A stretch of DNA of 9,646 bases from CBDUBU01 sp965365465 (lineage in GTDB: Bacteria > Bacteroidota > Rhodothermia > Rhodothermales > DASSAV01): positions 1 to 9,646 of the forward strand of contig CBDUBU010000147.1 of assembly GCA_965365465.1 (NCBI GenBank), given 5' to 3'. This document shows, in pieces, positions 1 through 7,741 of this stretch. Position numbers and translations under genes: made by a program. Below the pieces are notes generated by a model. The model made no database searches and was not told the DNA's origin. It was given only the letters and a program-made list of their open reading frames with translations. Numbering within the stretch: position 1 is the first letter of the stretch; every line of letters begins with the position of its first letter.

Positions 1-1150
1 TGAGCGAAAACCCTTCGTCCGGCTGCAAGGTGATGTGCAGAATGTTGGCGTTCAGTTCGCATTCATCATACGTACGGAAAAGCATGACAGGAGGCCGGCG
101 GAACGTGACGGAGATCCGGGTAAGCCGGCGAGGCAGGCGTTTTCCGGTCTGGAGCACGAACGGGACTCCCTCCCACCGCCAATTGGTGATGCCGAGCCGC
201 AGCGCCACATACGTGTCGGTCTCCGAGTCGGCGGCGATGCCGTCTTCTTCCCGGTATCCGGGAATAGCCTCACCGTTCAGTTTGGCGCGGATGTACTGAC
301 CGAACACGACCCCGTCGCTCTTCGGCAGTTGCAGGCTCTGAAGCACCTTGATTTTCTCGTGTCGGATGGCGTCGGCATCGGAGGTGGCAGGGACTTCCAT
401 AGCCACGAGCGTCAGGAGTTGGGTCATGTGGTTCTGCACCATATCTCGCAGGGCGCCCACCTGGTCGAAGTATCCGGCCCGGCTTTCCAGCCCGAGATTT
501 TCCGCAACTACGATGTCCACCCGTGCGATGTGCTCGCGGTTCCACAGGGATTCAAAAATGGCATTTCCAAACCGGAAAACCATCAGGTTCTGCACCGTTT
601 CTTTGCCGAGATAGTGGTCTATCCTGTAGACCTGTTCCTCTCGAAAATAACGATGAACCAGTTCGTTGAGCGCCTGTGCAGAGGCCAGATCCTGACCGAA
701 CGGCTTTTCGATGACAAGCCGTGTCCATCCCCGATCGTTCTGTCCCAGGCCCACGGCCCCAAGTTTCTCAATCGTATCGTCGAAATACGCGGGCGGGATG
801 GCAAGGTAAAAGATGCGGTTTCCCGGAAGGTCATGCTCTGCTTCGAGGGCTTCGGCGTGTTGCTTCAACGCAGCGTAGTCTTCGATCTGTTGTTCTCCCA
901 GCGAGTGAAAGAATAAACGCTCTGCGCTCCAGGCGGCAGCCTTGTCTTTCGGAATCCCTTCCTCTGAGAGGGTGCGGACGGCTCGGTCACGGAACTGCTC
1001 ATCGGTGAGCGCGGAACGCGAAGCCCCCAGAATGATGACCTTCTGGTCCGCACCGCGCCGGGTTGTGAGATCATAAAGGGCCGGCAACAGCTTCCGCTGC
1101 ATCAGGTCGCCGGTGGCCCCCGGAACCACGAAGAGGTGGGAGTTGCGCAT
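1..1150 (-). CDS. zwf: Glucose-6-phosphate dehydrogenase, 3' end beyond window
   Basis: This enzyme oxidises glucose-6-phosphate to 6-phosphogluconolactone with NADP+ (or NAD+), the first step of the oxidative pentose phosphate pathway in the cytoplasm. I translated the minus strand from the ATG at 1150-1148; the frame stays open for 383 codons to the window edge, against about 490 for the whole family. The N-terminal nucleotide-binding motif GATGDLMQRK is at residues 11-20. IEKPFG is at 147-152, with Lys149 as the family's substrate-binding lysine. The active-site signature RIDHYLGKE is at 177-185, and QNHMTQLL at 239-246 carries the family's catalytic histidine (His241). A proline precedes GATGDL where a hydrophobic or glycine residue is more usual; this is minor. 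No strong Shine-Dalgarno is visible before the ATG. The gene follows tamB on the same strand after 159 bases in which I see no clear promoter or terminator. pgl or gnd partners could lie past the left edge. The family assignment is very secure. Confidence 0.96.
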   Translation of the reverse strand, partial: MRNSHLFVVPGATGDLMQRKLLPALYDLTTRRGADQKVIILGASRSALTDEQFRDRAVRTLSEEGIPKDKAAAWSAERLFFHSLGEQQIEDYAALKQHAEALEAEHDLPGNRIFYLAIPPAYFDDTIEKLGAVGLGQNDRGWTRLVIEKPFGQDLASAQALNELVHRYFREEQVYRIDHYLGKETVQNLMVFRFGNAIFESLWNREHIARVDIVVAENLGLESRAGYFDQVGALRDMVQNHMTQLLTLVAMEVPATSDADAIRHEKIKVLQSLQLPKSDGVVFGQYIRAKLNGEAIPGYREEDGIAADSETDTYVALRLGITNWRWEGVPFVLQTGKRLPRRLTRISVTFRRPPVMLFRTYDECELNANILHITLQPDEGFSL

Positions 1151-1309
1151 GATAGTTTTTCTGTGAGGTGAAACCTTTGTGCCCGCAAACTGTGTCTCCG
1201 GGACAGGGCGACGATGCTCCTGAGGTAACTTTTTCTGGCGTTGGATTTTGGTGGAAGGTAGGAAAAAAGAGATGGCCGGTAGTCATGGGTAGACTTCTGC
1301 ACCGAACTG

Positions 1310-4300
1310 TTACTCTTCTGGAGATTTTTCGGCTACCGGTTCCTCTCCTTTTGCCGCCGCCACAGGCCTGCCGGAAGGGGGCAGGCCCAGCAGCCGTTCA
1401 AAAAGGCGGCGCCAGTTCGAGAACCGGGTCTGGTAGGACAGGCCCGCGCCGGTGGTGTTAGTGAGGGTCTGGTCTGACAGCACATCCCCCTCCCGCCGGT
1501 AAAAAACCTCGACGGATACGTTCGGGCTGAGGCGAACTTCGACAATGAACTCGCCCCGGTTGCGGTAGGCTTCCAGATCATTCTGGTAAACCCCCTGACC
1601 GCGAATGACAAGCCGCTCGTCGAGCAGGCGCAGGGCAACCCCGTAGGTAATGTCCAAATCTTGCGTGCGTTCTCCCTGCACGCCGAAGTTGAAGTCGAGG
1701 TTGGGCAGCGCCTGGCTGAGATAGCGGTTGATCTGGCTGGCAACGAGCTGCGACAAACTGTTAAAGGCAAACTGGTTTCGCGTGGATGATCCCTCGCCAA
1801 AGCCTGCCGCCGGTAGTTCTGTGGTCAGGAGAAACGAACTGGTCAGCAGGACGCTGGTAGCATATTCGGTAGCGCGTTCCGGCTGGTTCAGGATGGCTTC
1901 CAGCCCTTCGCCCGCCACATCCCGGTCGTTTCGGTCAACGGCGAGGCTGAGGTCTACCACCGGTGTGGATACGCGCCCGGTGATGTGCATCTCTACCGTC
2001 AAGGGAACATAGCGCGTGCTGCCGCCTCCTGAGATCCCCGGCAGATCATGCAGTCCTGCCAGCGAAGCGCGTGTCCGGTAGGAGGCCAGAATGTCGAGTT
2101 GTGCGTCCGTGGGATCGCCGTCCCAGGTGATGGAACCGTCGTCTATGAGAAACCGCCGGATAAATACATCGCCTGCCGTAAAAAGGTAATCGCCGGCATC
2201 TACGTCGAGCGACCCGAATGTGTAGAACTCGCCCTCGCGGCGCTGCAACTGGATGCGTCCCTGCCCCACCGCGTTGATGACATCTCCCAGAAGCGGGTCA
2301 ATCACCAGATGCACGGTCGATCCCGACGGGGCCGTTATGTTGAGGTCCATTTCCAGCCCGTCAATGAATGTGCGCTCTCCCACGGGGCGGGTTGCAAGCA
2401 CGTTGTCCCGGCGGACGATGCGTGTTAGGTCCGGGATTTCGCCTGTAGAGTCAGCAAAAATGATGAAGCCGGGATCGATGGCAGCATTGCCTTCCGTGAT
2501 AGGAATGAAGATCTCGCTCTGTGCGCTGGTGACTACGTTGGGAGACTGAAGCAGGGCGCGGTAGATAGGTCCTGTCAATGTTGCTGTTCCACTGGCCCAT
2601 ATATTTCCATAAAAAGCCAGATCCCGCGATTGCATGACATCGATGATCTGCAGTTCATCCAACTGCCCCGTCAGGTCGAAAGAGAAATAGCGATACGCAT
2701 TGAATAAAATGCTCCCATTGATGGTCGCGCGTCCTCCGGTTTTGTCGGTCAGGGTGGCTCCGAGAACTTTGATCCCCTCTGTGTCCACTTTCACCGGGCC
2801 GGAGGCATGATAGGTAAGGTTGTAGGTCGGGACATCGAACCGTCCGTCCGTCAACTGGAGGTCAGCCTCGAACAGGGGTTCCCCGAAAGTCCCCCGGATG
2901 GAGCCGGTCCCGCTCAGATACCCACTCACCCGGTCGACAATCGTGGGAAACAGGTACTCGAAGAAAAACGCATCGGCCCGGACGGCGCGCAGGTTCAGGT
3001 CCAGTTCACCAGGCTCCATTGTTTGCGTGTTTGTATTCAGGCGAGGCAGCCTGAAAACCCCGTCGATAGCCAGTTTGTTTTCTTCGGCCAGGGCAGGGAT
3101 GGCGGAGTCAGGGACAAAGCGCAGCTCTGACCCGGCAGGCAACGAATCTAACGAAACCTCCAGCGCCACGTCCGGCGAGCCGGGAACATAACGGCTGGAA
3201 GCCGAGAAACGTCCGAGCAGTCGGTTGTCGTAAGCGAGCACCGGCACATCGACGTACCCCGTCAACTCGGGATGCCGCGCCCCGCCCGTCAGTGACAGTT
3301 CGGCGTGCAGCAAGCCTCCCAGTCGGGGATTGAGTCCTGCTGAGGTTGAAAGCTGGAGCAGCGAGATGTTGTCTACATCGGCAAAGAGGGTATCTTCCGG
3401 CGCCTGGGAAAAAGCGCCGTGGATGTGTATGCGCTGGATGTCGCTGGAATCCTGCCCTGAACTGACCAGCGCCAGATCCGGAATAAGCACGGCGTCTGAG
3501 AAAAGGTCTATCGGGTAGGGAGCCGGATTGGTCCAGACATAATCCCCGGTTTTGAGACGGAAATCAACCAGAGTCAGCCGGTTCGACGACGGCAAAAGAT
3601 CCACGGCAGCAGCAACCCGGAGCGCTTCAGGCGCATGGTCCTCGTTCACGGTCAGAAAGATCTCTCCCTTCCGATCCTCATACGTAACTGCGAGATCGGG
3701 TGCTATCACGGTGCGGCCTGCACGTTGGACGGAGTCTGCACGCGCCTCCAGGGCAAAGGTGAGGCTGCTCTGCGCGGAAGAGTCCAGGTGTGCAGAGGCC
3801 GTCAGCGCGGCCTCCAGTCCCCTCACGTGGACCGTACCCGCACGGAGGGAGTCGGAAAGAAGCGTCCCATCAAACTGTAAATGGTCTGCCCCGGCTTTCA
3901 CATGGGCGTGAACCCCAAAGGCGGCGCTAGACGGCGCCGACGGGAAAAACGCAGCAAGAATATCAGGGCGGTAGATTTGCAGGGCTACTTCGGCCTTCAT
4001 CAGGGAATCGACCCCGGCAGCTTGCATCTGCCTTCGGGCTGACTCCCTCAGTTGTATGTGTTTTGGAGAAGGAGCGGGGGAAGCGAGGGCTGCGTGCAGC
4101 AAGTCCGGAAGCGACATGGAATCGCTGCGCGGCTTTGCTGCTTCGCGCTGCACGGCAAGGGACAGGGATTCCGACCAGAGCCGGGTCAGGGTCGACAGAG
4201 GCTCGATGGCAAAGTCTCCTCGCAATTCGAGGGAGCCGGCCTCGCCTTGCACCGTAAGGCGAGGCTGCACATCGCCTCGTGGGTGAAGAACGAGCCGCAT

Positions 4301-6121
4301 GGCATTCGGAGGAATGACGCGCAGGCGCTGACCCTCGCGCACGGTCGAAGAGTCCAGCGCCAGGGCCGCCTCGCCACGGAGCTCAGGCAGCGCTAGACCG
4401 ACTCCGTCGACCACGAGCCGGGCATTGATCTGCGTGTCGAGCGAGTCCCTGAGCAGCAGGTTTCCGGCGTCTAGCTGACGGGTAGTAAGGTCAAGCTGGT
4501 AAGCGGGCAGGGCGGCGCCCAGGTCTAGCGAGGCGACGCCGGCAAACGTACCCTGTCCCTGTCGCCCGGAGATGATGCCCTGGAACTGTTGTTGCACGAC
4601 ATTGATCTCAGCAGATAACGTATCGACGTATCTTCCGGCGAACTGTGAGGGGTTCAGGTGGATGTGCGTCCCGGCGGCTAGTGTTTTCATCGAGACGCCT
4701 TGCCCGTCCAGAGCCAGGCGGCCGTTGATCCGGCTGCGCAGGTTATCATTCCGCACGATATGGCCTACATCCAGGGAATCCACACGCAAATCGGCTACAT
4801 AATGAAGAGGCGCTGTTTCCCCCCCGGATATCGTAATCTTTCCATGCACGGCTCCCCCGGCGCTCCGCATCGAAAGTTCCGTTTCGGCATAAAGCGGATC
4901 GGCGCCATTTTCCTTGCGAAGAGGCATCGAACCTGCGCCGGAAAACTCCATATCAAGAACTCCCAGATGGCTGAAGTCCGGCAGGTGGATGCCAGGAAGG
5001 ACCCGTGTGATGTCCTCTGAAAAAAGAGCGAGCCGGGTAAGGTCAGTCTCGAAATCCAGGACGCTCGGCAGGCCCTTGATCGTCCCCTCACCTTCAACCC
5101 ATGTCTGACCGCTTTCCAGCGCCAGGTGGTCAAGCGTCAGGTTTTGTACAGGTCCATGCAGCGCAATTTCCGCTGTCACGGCGCCGGCAAGGGGCAGGGC
5201 CGGAAAAATGCTGCGAAGCTGGTCGAAGTCTACGCTGCTGGGCCGGAGTTGCAATTCGGCAACCGCTTGTTGCAGCGTGTCAGGGTCAAATGAATGAACG
5301 TTGCGCAGAGAAGCCGAAAAGCTGAGATGGGTCTGGCCGGCATGGACTTCGACGCGGTTCAACGAGAGACCGTCCGGTTCCCGAACGAACTGTCCCTGCA
5401 CCATATCCAGATCGAATGCCTGCTCCGGCCACCGGGCGGTAAATTGCGCTAGCTCCACGAGCTTCAAGCCGGGTCGCCATTCCACGGTGGCCCGCGCCTG
5501 GATGTTTTCAAGTTTCGTCTTGGTGTAATCGAACAGCCTGCCCGAAGCTGCCAGGGGTGGAAGCGAACCGGCGCGTTCCGTCGAAACGGTTCCGTCAATG
5601 ATGTGGAGGTCGGCGGACGTGTAGGCCCAGGAACCCGGCGCACGGGTGGAATCGACTGAGCGAGGCCGGAATGCATCTGCAATGTTCCAGTCTCCGTTCT
5701 CCTGACGGAACAGATAGAACCTGGGGTGGATAAGCGTGAGCTTGTTGATCGTGACGGCGCCCCCGAACAGATCGCGCCAGCGCGGGCGAACCACTACCGA
5801 GTCTATCGCAGCAACGACGCGCCCGGCGGGGTCAAACACGCGCACATCACGCGCGAAAAGGTCGCTGATGAGGTTGCCCGTCAGTCGTCCGATCTCCAGC
5901 CTTCCGTGAAATCGGTTCTCGAACTGCCGTTCCAACTCACTCCGCAGCGCATCGCGTCCTACCTGCGTTCGCGTGATCGCAAAAAAAACGGCTGCGCCAA
6001 GAAGCAGGGCGTAGATCGTCAGGCGAGCGGTGTGTCGCGAGATATGAAAGATGTGGCGGAACGGCAATATTTTGCCTGATTCTGGGAACGCATACAACCG
6101 GGCCGCGGTGGCCCGGTGCAT
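1310..6121 (-). CDS. tamB: TamB-like translocation/assembly module protein (DUF490)
   Basis: This is a 1603-residue protein of the TamB/AsmA-like superfamily. Members are anchored in the inner membrane and span the periplasm as a long beta-rich groove; they help insert outer-membrane proteins (with TamA) and carry phospholipids to the outer membrane. Residues about 33-49 form one hydrophobic segment followed by TQVGRDALRSELE and GRLEIGRLTGNL (73-84), the typical TamB N-terminal pattern. The middle is a long series of amphipathic beta-strand-like stretches rich in D, L, V and G. From about residue 1067 to 1580 the sequence matches the conserved C-terminal TamB domain, with GTGSIRGTFGEP near 1071 and a strand-rich end. 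A charged, probably disordered tail closes the protein (about 1585-1603). It is longer than E. coli TamB (1259 aa), which is common in Bacteroidota-type homologues. No tamA is visible here. The ATG at 6121 lies 13 bases after a GGAGG and overlaps a GC-rich hairpin; TTG codons 9 and 19 are alternative starts that keep the membrane anchor. Confidence 0.92.
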   Translation of the reverse strand: MHRATAARLYAFPESGKILPFRHIFHISRHTARLTIYALLLGAAVFFAITRTQVGRDALRSELERQFENRFHGRLEIGRLTGNLISDLFARDVRVFDPAGRVVAAIDSVVVRPRWRDLFGGAVTINKLTLIHPRFYLFRQENGDWNIADAFRPRSVDSTRAPGSWAYTSADLHIIDGTVSTERAGSLPPLAASGRLFDYTKTKLENIQARATVEWRPGLKLVELAQFTARWPEQAFDLDMVQGQFVREPDGLSLNRVEVHAGQTHLSFSASLRNVHSFDPDTLQQAVAELQLRPSSVDFDQLRSIFPALPLAGAVTAEIALHGPVQNLTLDHLALESGQTWVEGEGTIKGLPSVLDFETDLTRLALFSEDITRVLPGIHLPDFSHLGVLDMEFSGAGSMPLRKENGADPLYAETELSMRSAGGAVHGKITISGGETAPLHYVADLRVDSLDVGHIVRNDNLRSRINGRLALDGQGVSMKTLAAGTHIHLNPSQFAGRYVDTLSAEINVVQQQFQGIISGRQGQGTFAGVASLDLGAALPAYQLDLTTRQLDAGNLLLRDSLDTQINARLVVDGVGLALPELRGEAALALDSSTVREGQRLRVIPPNAMRLVLHPRGDVQPRLTVQGEAGSLELRGDFAIEPLSTLTRLWSESLSLAVQREAAKPRSDSMSLPDLLHAALASPAPSPKHIQLRESARRQMQAAGVDSLMKAEVALQIYRPDILAAFFPSAPSSAAFGVHAHVKAGADHLQFDGTLLSDSLRAGTVHVRGLEAALTASAHLDSSAQSSLTFALEARADSVQRAGRTVIAPDLAVTYEDRKGEIFLTVNEDHAPEALRVAAAVDLLPSSNRLTLVDFRLKTGDYVWTNPAPYPIDLFSDAVLIPDLALVSSGQDSSDIQRIHIHGAFSQAPEDTLFADVDNISLLQLSTSAGLNPRLGGLLHAELSLTGGARHPELTGYVDVPVLAYDNRLLGRFSASSRYVPGSPDVALEVSLDSLPAGSELRFVPDSAIPALAEENKLAIDGVFRLPRLNTNTQTMEPGELDLNLRAVRADAFFFEYLFPTIVDRVSGYLSGTGSIRGTFGEPLFEADLQLTDGRFDVPTYNLTYHASGPVKVDTEGIKVLGATLTDKTGGRATINGSILFNAYRYFSFDLTGQLDELQIIDVMQSRDLAFYGNIWASGTATLTGPIYRALLQSPNVVTSAQSEIFIPITEGNAAIDPGFIIFADSTGEIPDLTRIVRRDNVLATRPVGERTFIDGLEMDLNITAPSGSTVHLVIDPLLGDVINAVGQGRIQLQRREGEFYTFGSLDVDAGDYLFTAGDVFIRRFLIDDGSITWDGDPTDAQLDILASYRTRASLAGLHDLPGISGGGSTRYVPLTVEMHITGRVSTPVVDLSLAVDRNDRDVAGEGLEAILNQPERATEYATSVLLTSSFLLTTELPAAGFGEGSSTRNQFAFNSLSQLVASQINRYLSQALPNLDFNFGVQGERTQDLDITYGVALRLLDERLVIRGQGVYQNDLEAYRNRGEFIVEVRLSPNVSVEVFYRREGDVLSDQTLTNTTGAGLSYQTRFSNWRRLFERLLGLPPSGRPVAAAKGEEPVAEKSPEE
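6098..6116 (-). repeat. GC-rich 7-bp hairpin at the tamB start
   Basis: CCGGGCC (6098-6104) and GGCCCGG (6110-6116) are perfect inverted repeats around a 5-base loop. The stem begins 2 bases after the annotated tamB ATG (minus strand) and covers codons 2 to 8. It is not followed by a T-run on either strand, so it is not a standard intrinsic terminator. It could slow translation initiation on tamB or dampen read-through from aroB, or it could simply be a codon-level coincidence in GC-rich DNA. The pairing is seen directly; the role is a guess. Confidence 0.5.
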
Positions 6122-6177
6122 TTAACAGGCACGGCCTCCGTAGGTGCCCGTCGGGGCGATCCAGACATACAATAAGC

Positions 6178-7293
6178 CTAAACTTGCGTTTCGGCGCTGA
6201 TTCCGGCGAAGGCAAGGGCTGCTTCCACCTCCTTTCGGTCGACGGTCGGCGCGACATAAGCGTGTCCGATCCGGCTCAGGACGACGAACCGCAGCCGCCC
6301 CGCCTCCACCTTTTTATCGACCTGCATGGCGACGAGCAACGCATCGATGGGCAGGGAGTCGGCGGTTCCCTGAACGGGAATCCCGGTAACGAGCCGGTCG
6401 GCGCGTTCCAGCGGCAGTTCGGGATGCAAGCGATGGGACAGGTAAAGGGCAGCGCGCATACCCAGCGCCACGGCCTCGCCATGCGTGAACTGCCCGTACC
6501 CGGCTACCCGCTCTATGGCATGGCCGAACGTATGGCCGAAGTTCAGGATAGCGCGACGGCCTGCTTCGCGCTCGTCTTCACCCACTACCTTCGTTTTGAT
6601 CCGGGCGGCGCGGTAAATCATTCCCCCAACGACGGAGGGGTTGCGTTGCAATACCTCCGTCCAGTTTGATTCAAGAAAGTCGAAGAGTTCAGGATCCGCG
6701 ATCAGGGCGTGCTTGACCACTTCGGCGAGTCCGCTCGTCCATTCCCGTTCCGGCAGCGTGCCGAGCGTTTCGAGGTCGGCGCAAACGAGCGCAGGCTGGT
6801 AGAAAGCGCCGATCAGGTTTTTGCCTGTCGGATGGTTGATGCCCGTTTTGCCGCCAATTGCACTATCTACCTGCGCGATCAGAGTTGTCGGAAGCTGGAT
6901 GAGCGGCAGTCCGCGCAGGAGCGTGGCGGCGGCAAACCCGGCCAGGTCGCCGATCACGCCGCCCCCCAGTGCGAGCAGCGGTGTCTTGCGGTCGATGTTC
7001 CATTCCAGCGTGGCATCATAGATGGTTTGCAGATGCTCGGGTGACTTGGTGGTTTCGCCGGGCGGCAGCATCACGACCAGCACGTCCCATCCCGCGCCTC
7101 GCAATGCTTCTTCGATAGTGGGAAGATGATATTCGGCAACGTGCTCGTCGGTTACCACGATGCAGCGACCGGTGCGCAAACCTGCCTGCGACATGAGAGC
7201 CGGTACGTCGCGCAGCGGCCTGAAATGAATCAGGTAGGAACGTTCCGGGTCGAGAGAAACCTGGAGAGGCGCGGATCGATCTAGGCCGGGCAT
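6178..7293 (-). CDS. aroB: 3-dehydroquinate synthase
   Basis: This cytoplasmic enzyme converts DAHP (3-deoxy-D-arabino-heptulosonate 7-phosphate) to 3-dehydroquinate, the second step of the shikimate pathway to aromatic amino acids, using NAD+ and a divalent metal. From the ATG at 7293 the protein has 371 residues, close to the family's usual length of about 360. The NAD-binding motif GGGVIGDLAG is at 110-119, and DSAIGGKTGINH is at 143-154. The metal ligands are Glu191 (in LAEVVKH), His254 (in NFGHTFGH) and His271 (in THGEAVALGM). Their spacing of 63 and 17 residues equals that of E. coli AroB (E184, H247, H264). The frame continues upstream to a GTG at 7425, adding 44 residues that do not resemble the family and lie over an inverted repeat, so I prefer 7293. 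No strong Shine-Dalgarno is visible. The stop is 56 bases before tamB on the same strand, so co-transcription is likely. Confidence 0.96.
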   Translation of the reverse strand: MPGLDRSAPLQVSLDPERSYLIHFRPLRDVPALMSQAGLRTGRCIVVTDEHVAEYHLPTIEEALRGAGWDVLVVMLPPGETTKSPEHLQTIYDATLEWNIDRKTPLLALGGGVIGDLAGFAAATLLRGLPLIQLPTTLIAQVDSAIGGKTGINHPTGKNLIGAFYQPALVCADLETLGTLPEREWTSGLAEVVKHALIADPELFDFLESNWTEVLQRNPSVVGGMIYRAARIKTKVVGEDEREAGRRAILNFGHTFGHAIERVAGYGQFTHGEAVALGMRAALYLSHRLHPELPLERADRLVTGIPVQGTADSLPIDALLVAMQVDKKVEAGRLRFVVLSRIGHAYVAPTVDRKEVEAALAFAGISAETQV

Positions 7294-7352
7294 GAGAGGT
7301 ATCGTTGGCTGAAGAAATACAGTTCTGGTGTTTAAGATACACGTTTTTATTT

Positions 7353-7410
7353 TGTGGCAAGGCATAGAGAGATTTTCCGGTAAGGCAAAACCATACCCTC
7401 CCTTGCCACA
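7353..7410 (-). repeat. 10-bp perfect inverted repeat in the aroB leader
   Basis: TGTGGCAAGG (7353-7362) and CCTTGCCACA (7401-7410) are perfect 10-base inverted repeats enclosing 38 bases. If the aroB transcript starts upstream of 7410, its leader could fold into a hairpin here, about 60 bases before the preferred ATG at 7293. A further GAG/CTC pairing is possible inside the stem. Alternatively it is a pair of binding sites for a regulator. The pairing is seen; no known riboswitch class was recognised. Confidence 0.55.
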
Positions 7411-7453
7411 GATTAGGATTCTCACTTTCGCTGCTAATGAAACAGCGGTTAAG

Positions 7454-7481
7454 ATGAGACAACCTTATTCGTCCGTCTCAT
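7454..7481. repeat. Inverted repeat ATGAGAC with 14-base loop
   Basis: ATGAGAC (7454-7460) and GTCTCAT (7475-7481) pair perfectly around a 14-base loop. Read on the minus strand the loop contains GAATAAGG, close to the loop motif of two other hairpins in this region. No T-run follows on either strand. The function is unknown. Confidence 0.5.
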
Positions 7482-7500
7482 GCTGAACAAAGGAAAGCAT
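7480..7500. repeat. Short inverted repeat ATGCT with GAACAAAGG loop
   Basis: ATGCT (7480-7484) and AGCAT (7496-7500) pair around an 11-base loop that begins GAACAAAGG. The stem is only 5 bases, weak alone, and it overlaps the end of the previous repeat by two bases. It is listed because its loop resembles that of the hairpin at 7678-7707. Confidence 0.3.
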
Positions 7501-7558
7501 CTGTGTCCAAAGACCGGCTTGCTCTCCTGCTGTCTTGCCCCCAAAGGCTCCAGAGTCT

Positions 7559-7619
7559 CCGATTTCCCCGTTGAAAAAATCATCCAGGCGCCGGTTGCCC
7601 GGCTGCGGAGAGAAATCGG
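7559..7619. repeat. Nested stem structure (8-bp outer, 5-bp inner)
   Basis: CCGATTTC (7559-7566) pairs perfectly with GAAATCGG (7612-7619). Inside lies a compact GC hairpin, GCCGG (7590-7594) with CCGGC (7599-7603) around a TTGC tetraloop. The nested arrangement suggests a folded RNA or a structured control element within the divergent region. No T-run follows. The strand of any transcript is unknown. Confidence 0.45.
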
Positions 7620-7677
7620 GTCAGAGCAGGGGGTAGTTCGGAAAAACACGGATATGTATCTTCCCGCAGCTAGCAAG

Positions 7678-7707
7678 CCATGCCGTTTCTGAACAAGGTC
7701 GGCATGG
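7678..7707. repeat. 8-bp inverted repeat upstream of the lipoprotein gene
   Basis: CCATGCCG (7678-7685) and CGGCATGG (7700-7707) are perfect inverted repeats with a 14-base loop containing CTGAACAAGG. The element ends 34 bases before the lipoprotein ATG. It could be an operator or a hairpin in the 5' leader of the lipoprotein mRNA. The symmetry is seen; the role is inferred only from position. Confidence 0.55.
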
Positions 7708-7727
7708 AATCATTCCCAGTCATCATC

Positions 7728-7732
7728 AGGAG
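7728..7732 (+). promoter_or_regulatory. Shine-Dalgarno AGGAG of the lipoprotein gene
   Basis: AGGAG lies 9 bases before the ATG at 7742. It is the clearest ribosome-binding site in the window and fixes the start of the lipoprotein gene; most of the other genes show none or only a weak one. Confidence 0.75.
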
Positions 7733-7741
7733 ACAACACCC

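Larger units (their letters stand above)
7294..7741. other. Divergent intergenic region rich in inverted repeats
   Basis: This 448-base stretch separates the minus-strand aroB from the plus-strand lipoprotein gene and must hold the control regions of both. Short frames exist inside it (for example 7480-7692 plus and 7449-7676 minus), but neither translation shows a recognisable domain or a believable start context. I see five separate inverted repeats, listed individually. I found no tRNA, and no RNase P, SRP or tmRNA signature. No promoter could be assigned with confidence. A weak sigma70-like candidate on the minus strand, TTGCCA then TATCTT with a short 15-base spacer, begins inside the arm at 7353-7362 and could serve aroB. 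Confidence 0.6.

Noticed and set aside
35..916. Long plus-strand open frame of 293 codons over the zwf region
   Set aside because: The minus strand encodes a clear glucose-6-phosphate dehydrogenase with all signature motifs; the plus-strand translation has no recognisable domain and is an antisense shadow in GC-rich DNA.
1151..1309. Possible terminator or promoter between tamB and zwf
   Set aside because: A six-T stretch is present on the coding strand near 1263-1268, but no convincing stem precedes it, and no promoter boxes with proper spacing were found.
7449..7692. Overlapping short frames on both strands in the intergenic region (75 aa minus, 70 aa plus)
   Set aside because: Neither has a ribosome-binding site, a recognisable motif or protein-like composition, and they overlap each other and several inverted repeats.
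7441..7741. Possible housekeeping RNA gene (RNase P, SRP, tmRNA, tRNA) or IS remnant
   Set aside because: None of the signature sequences of these RNAs was seen, and there are no transposase fragments or flanking target duplications.
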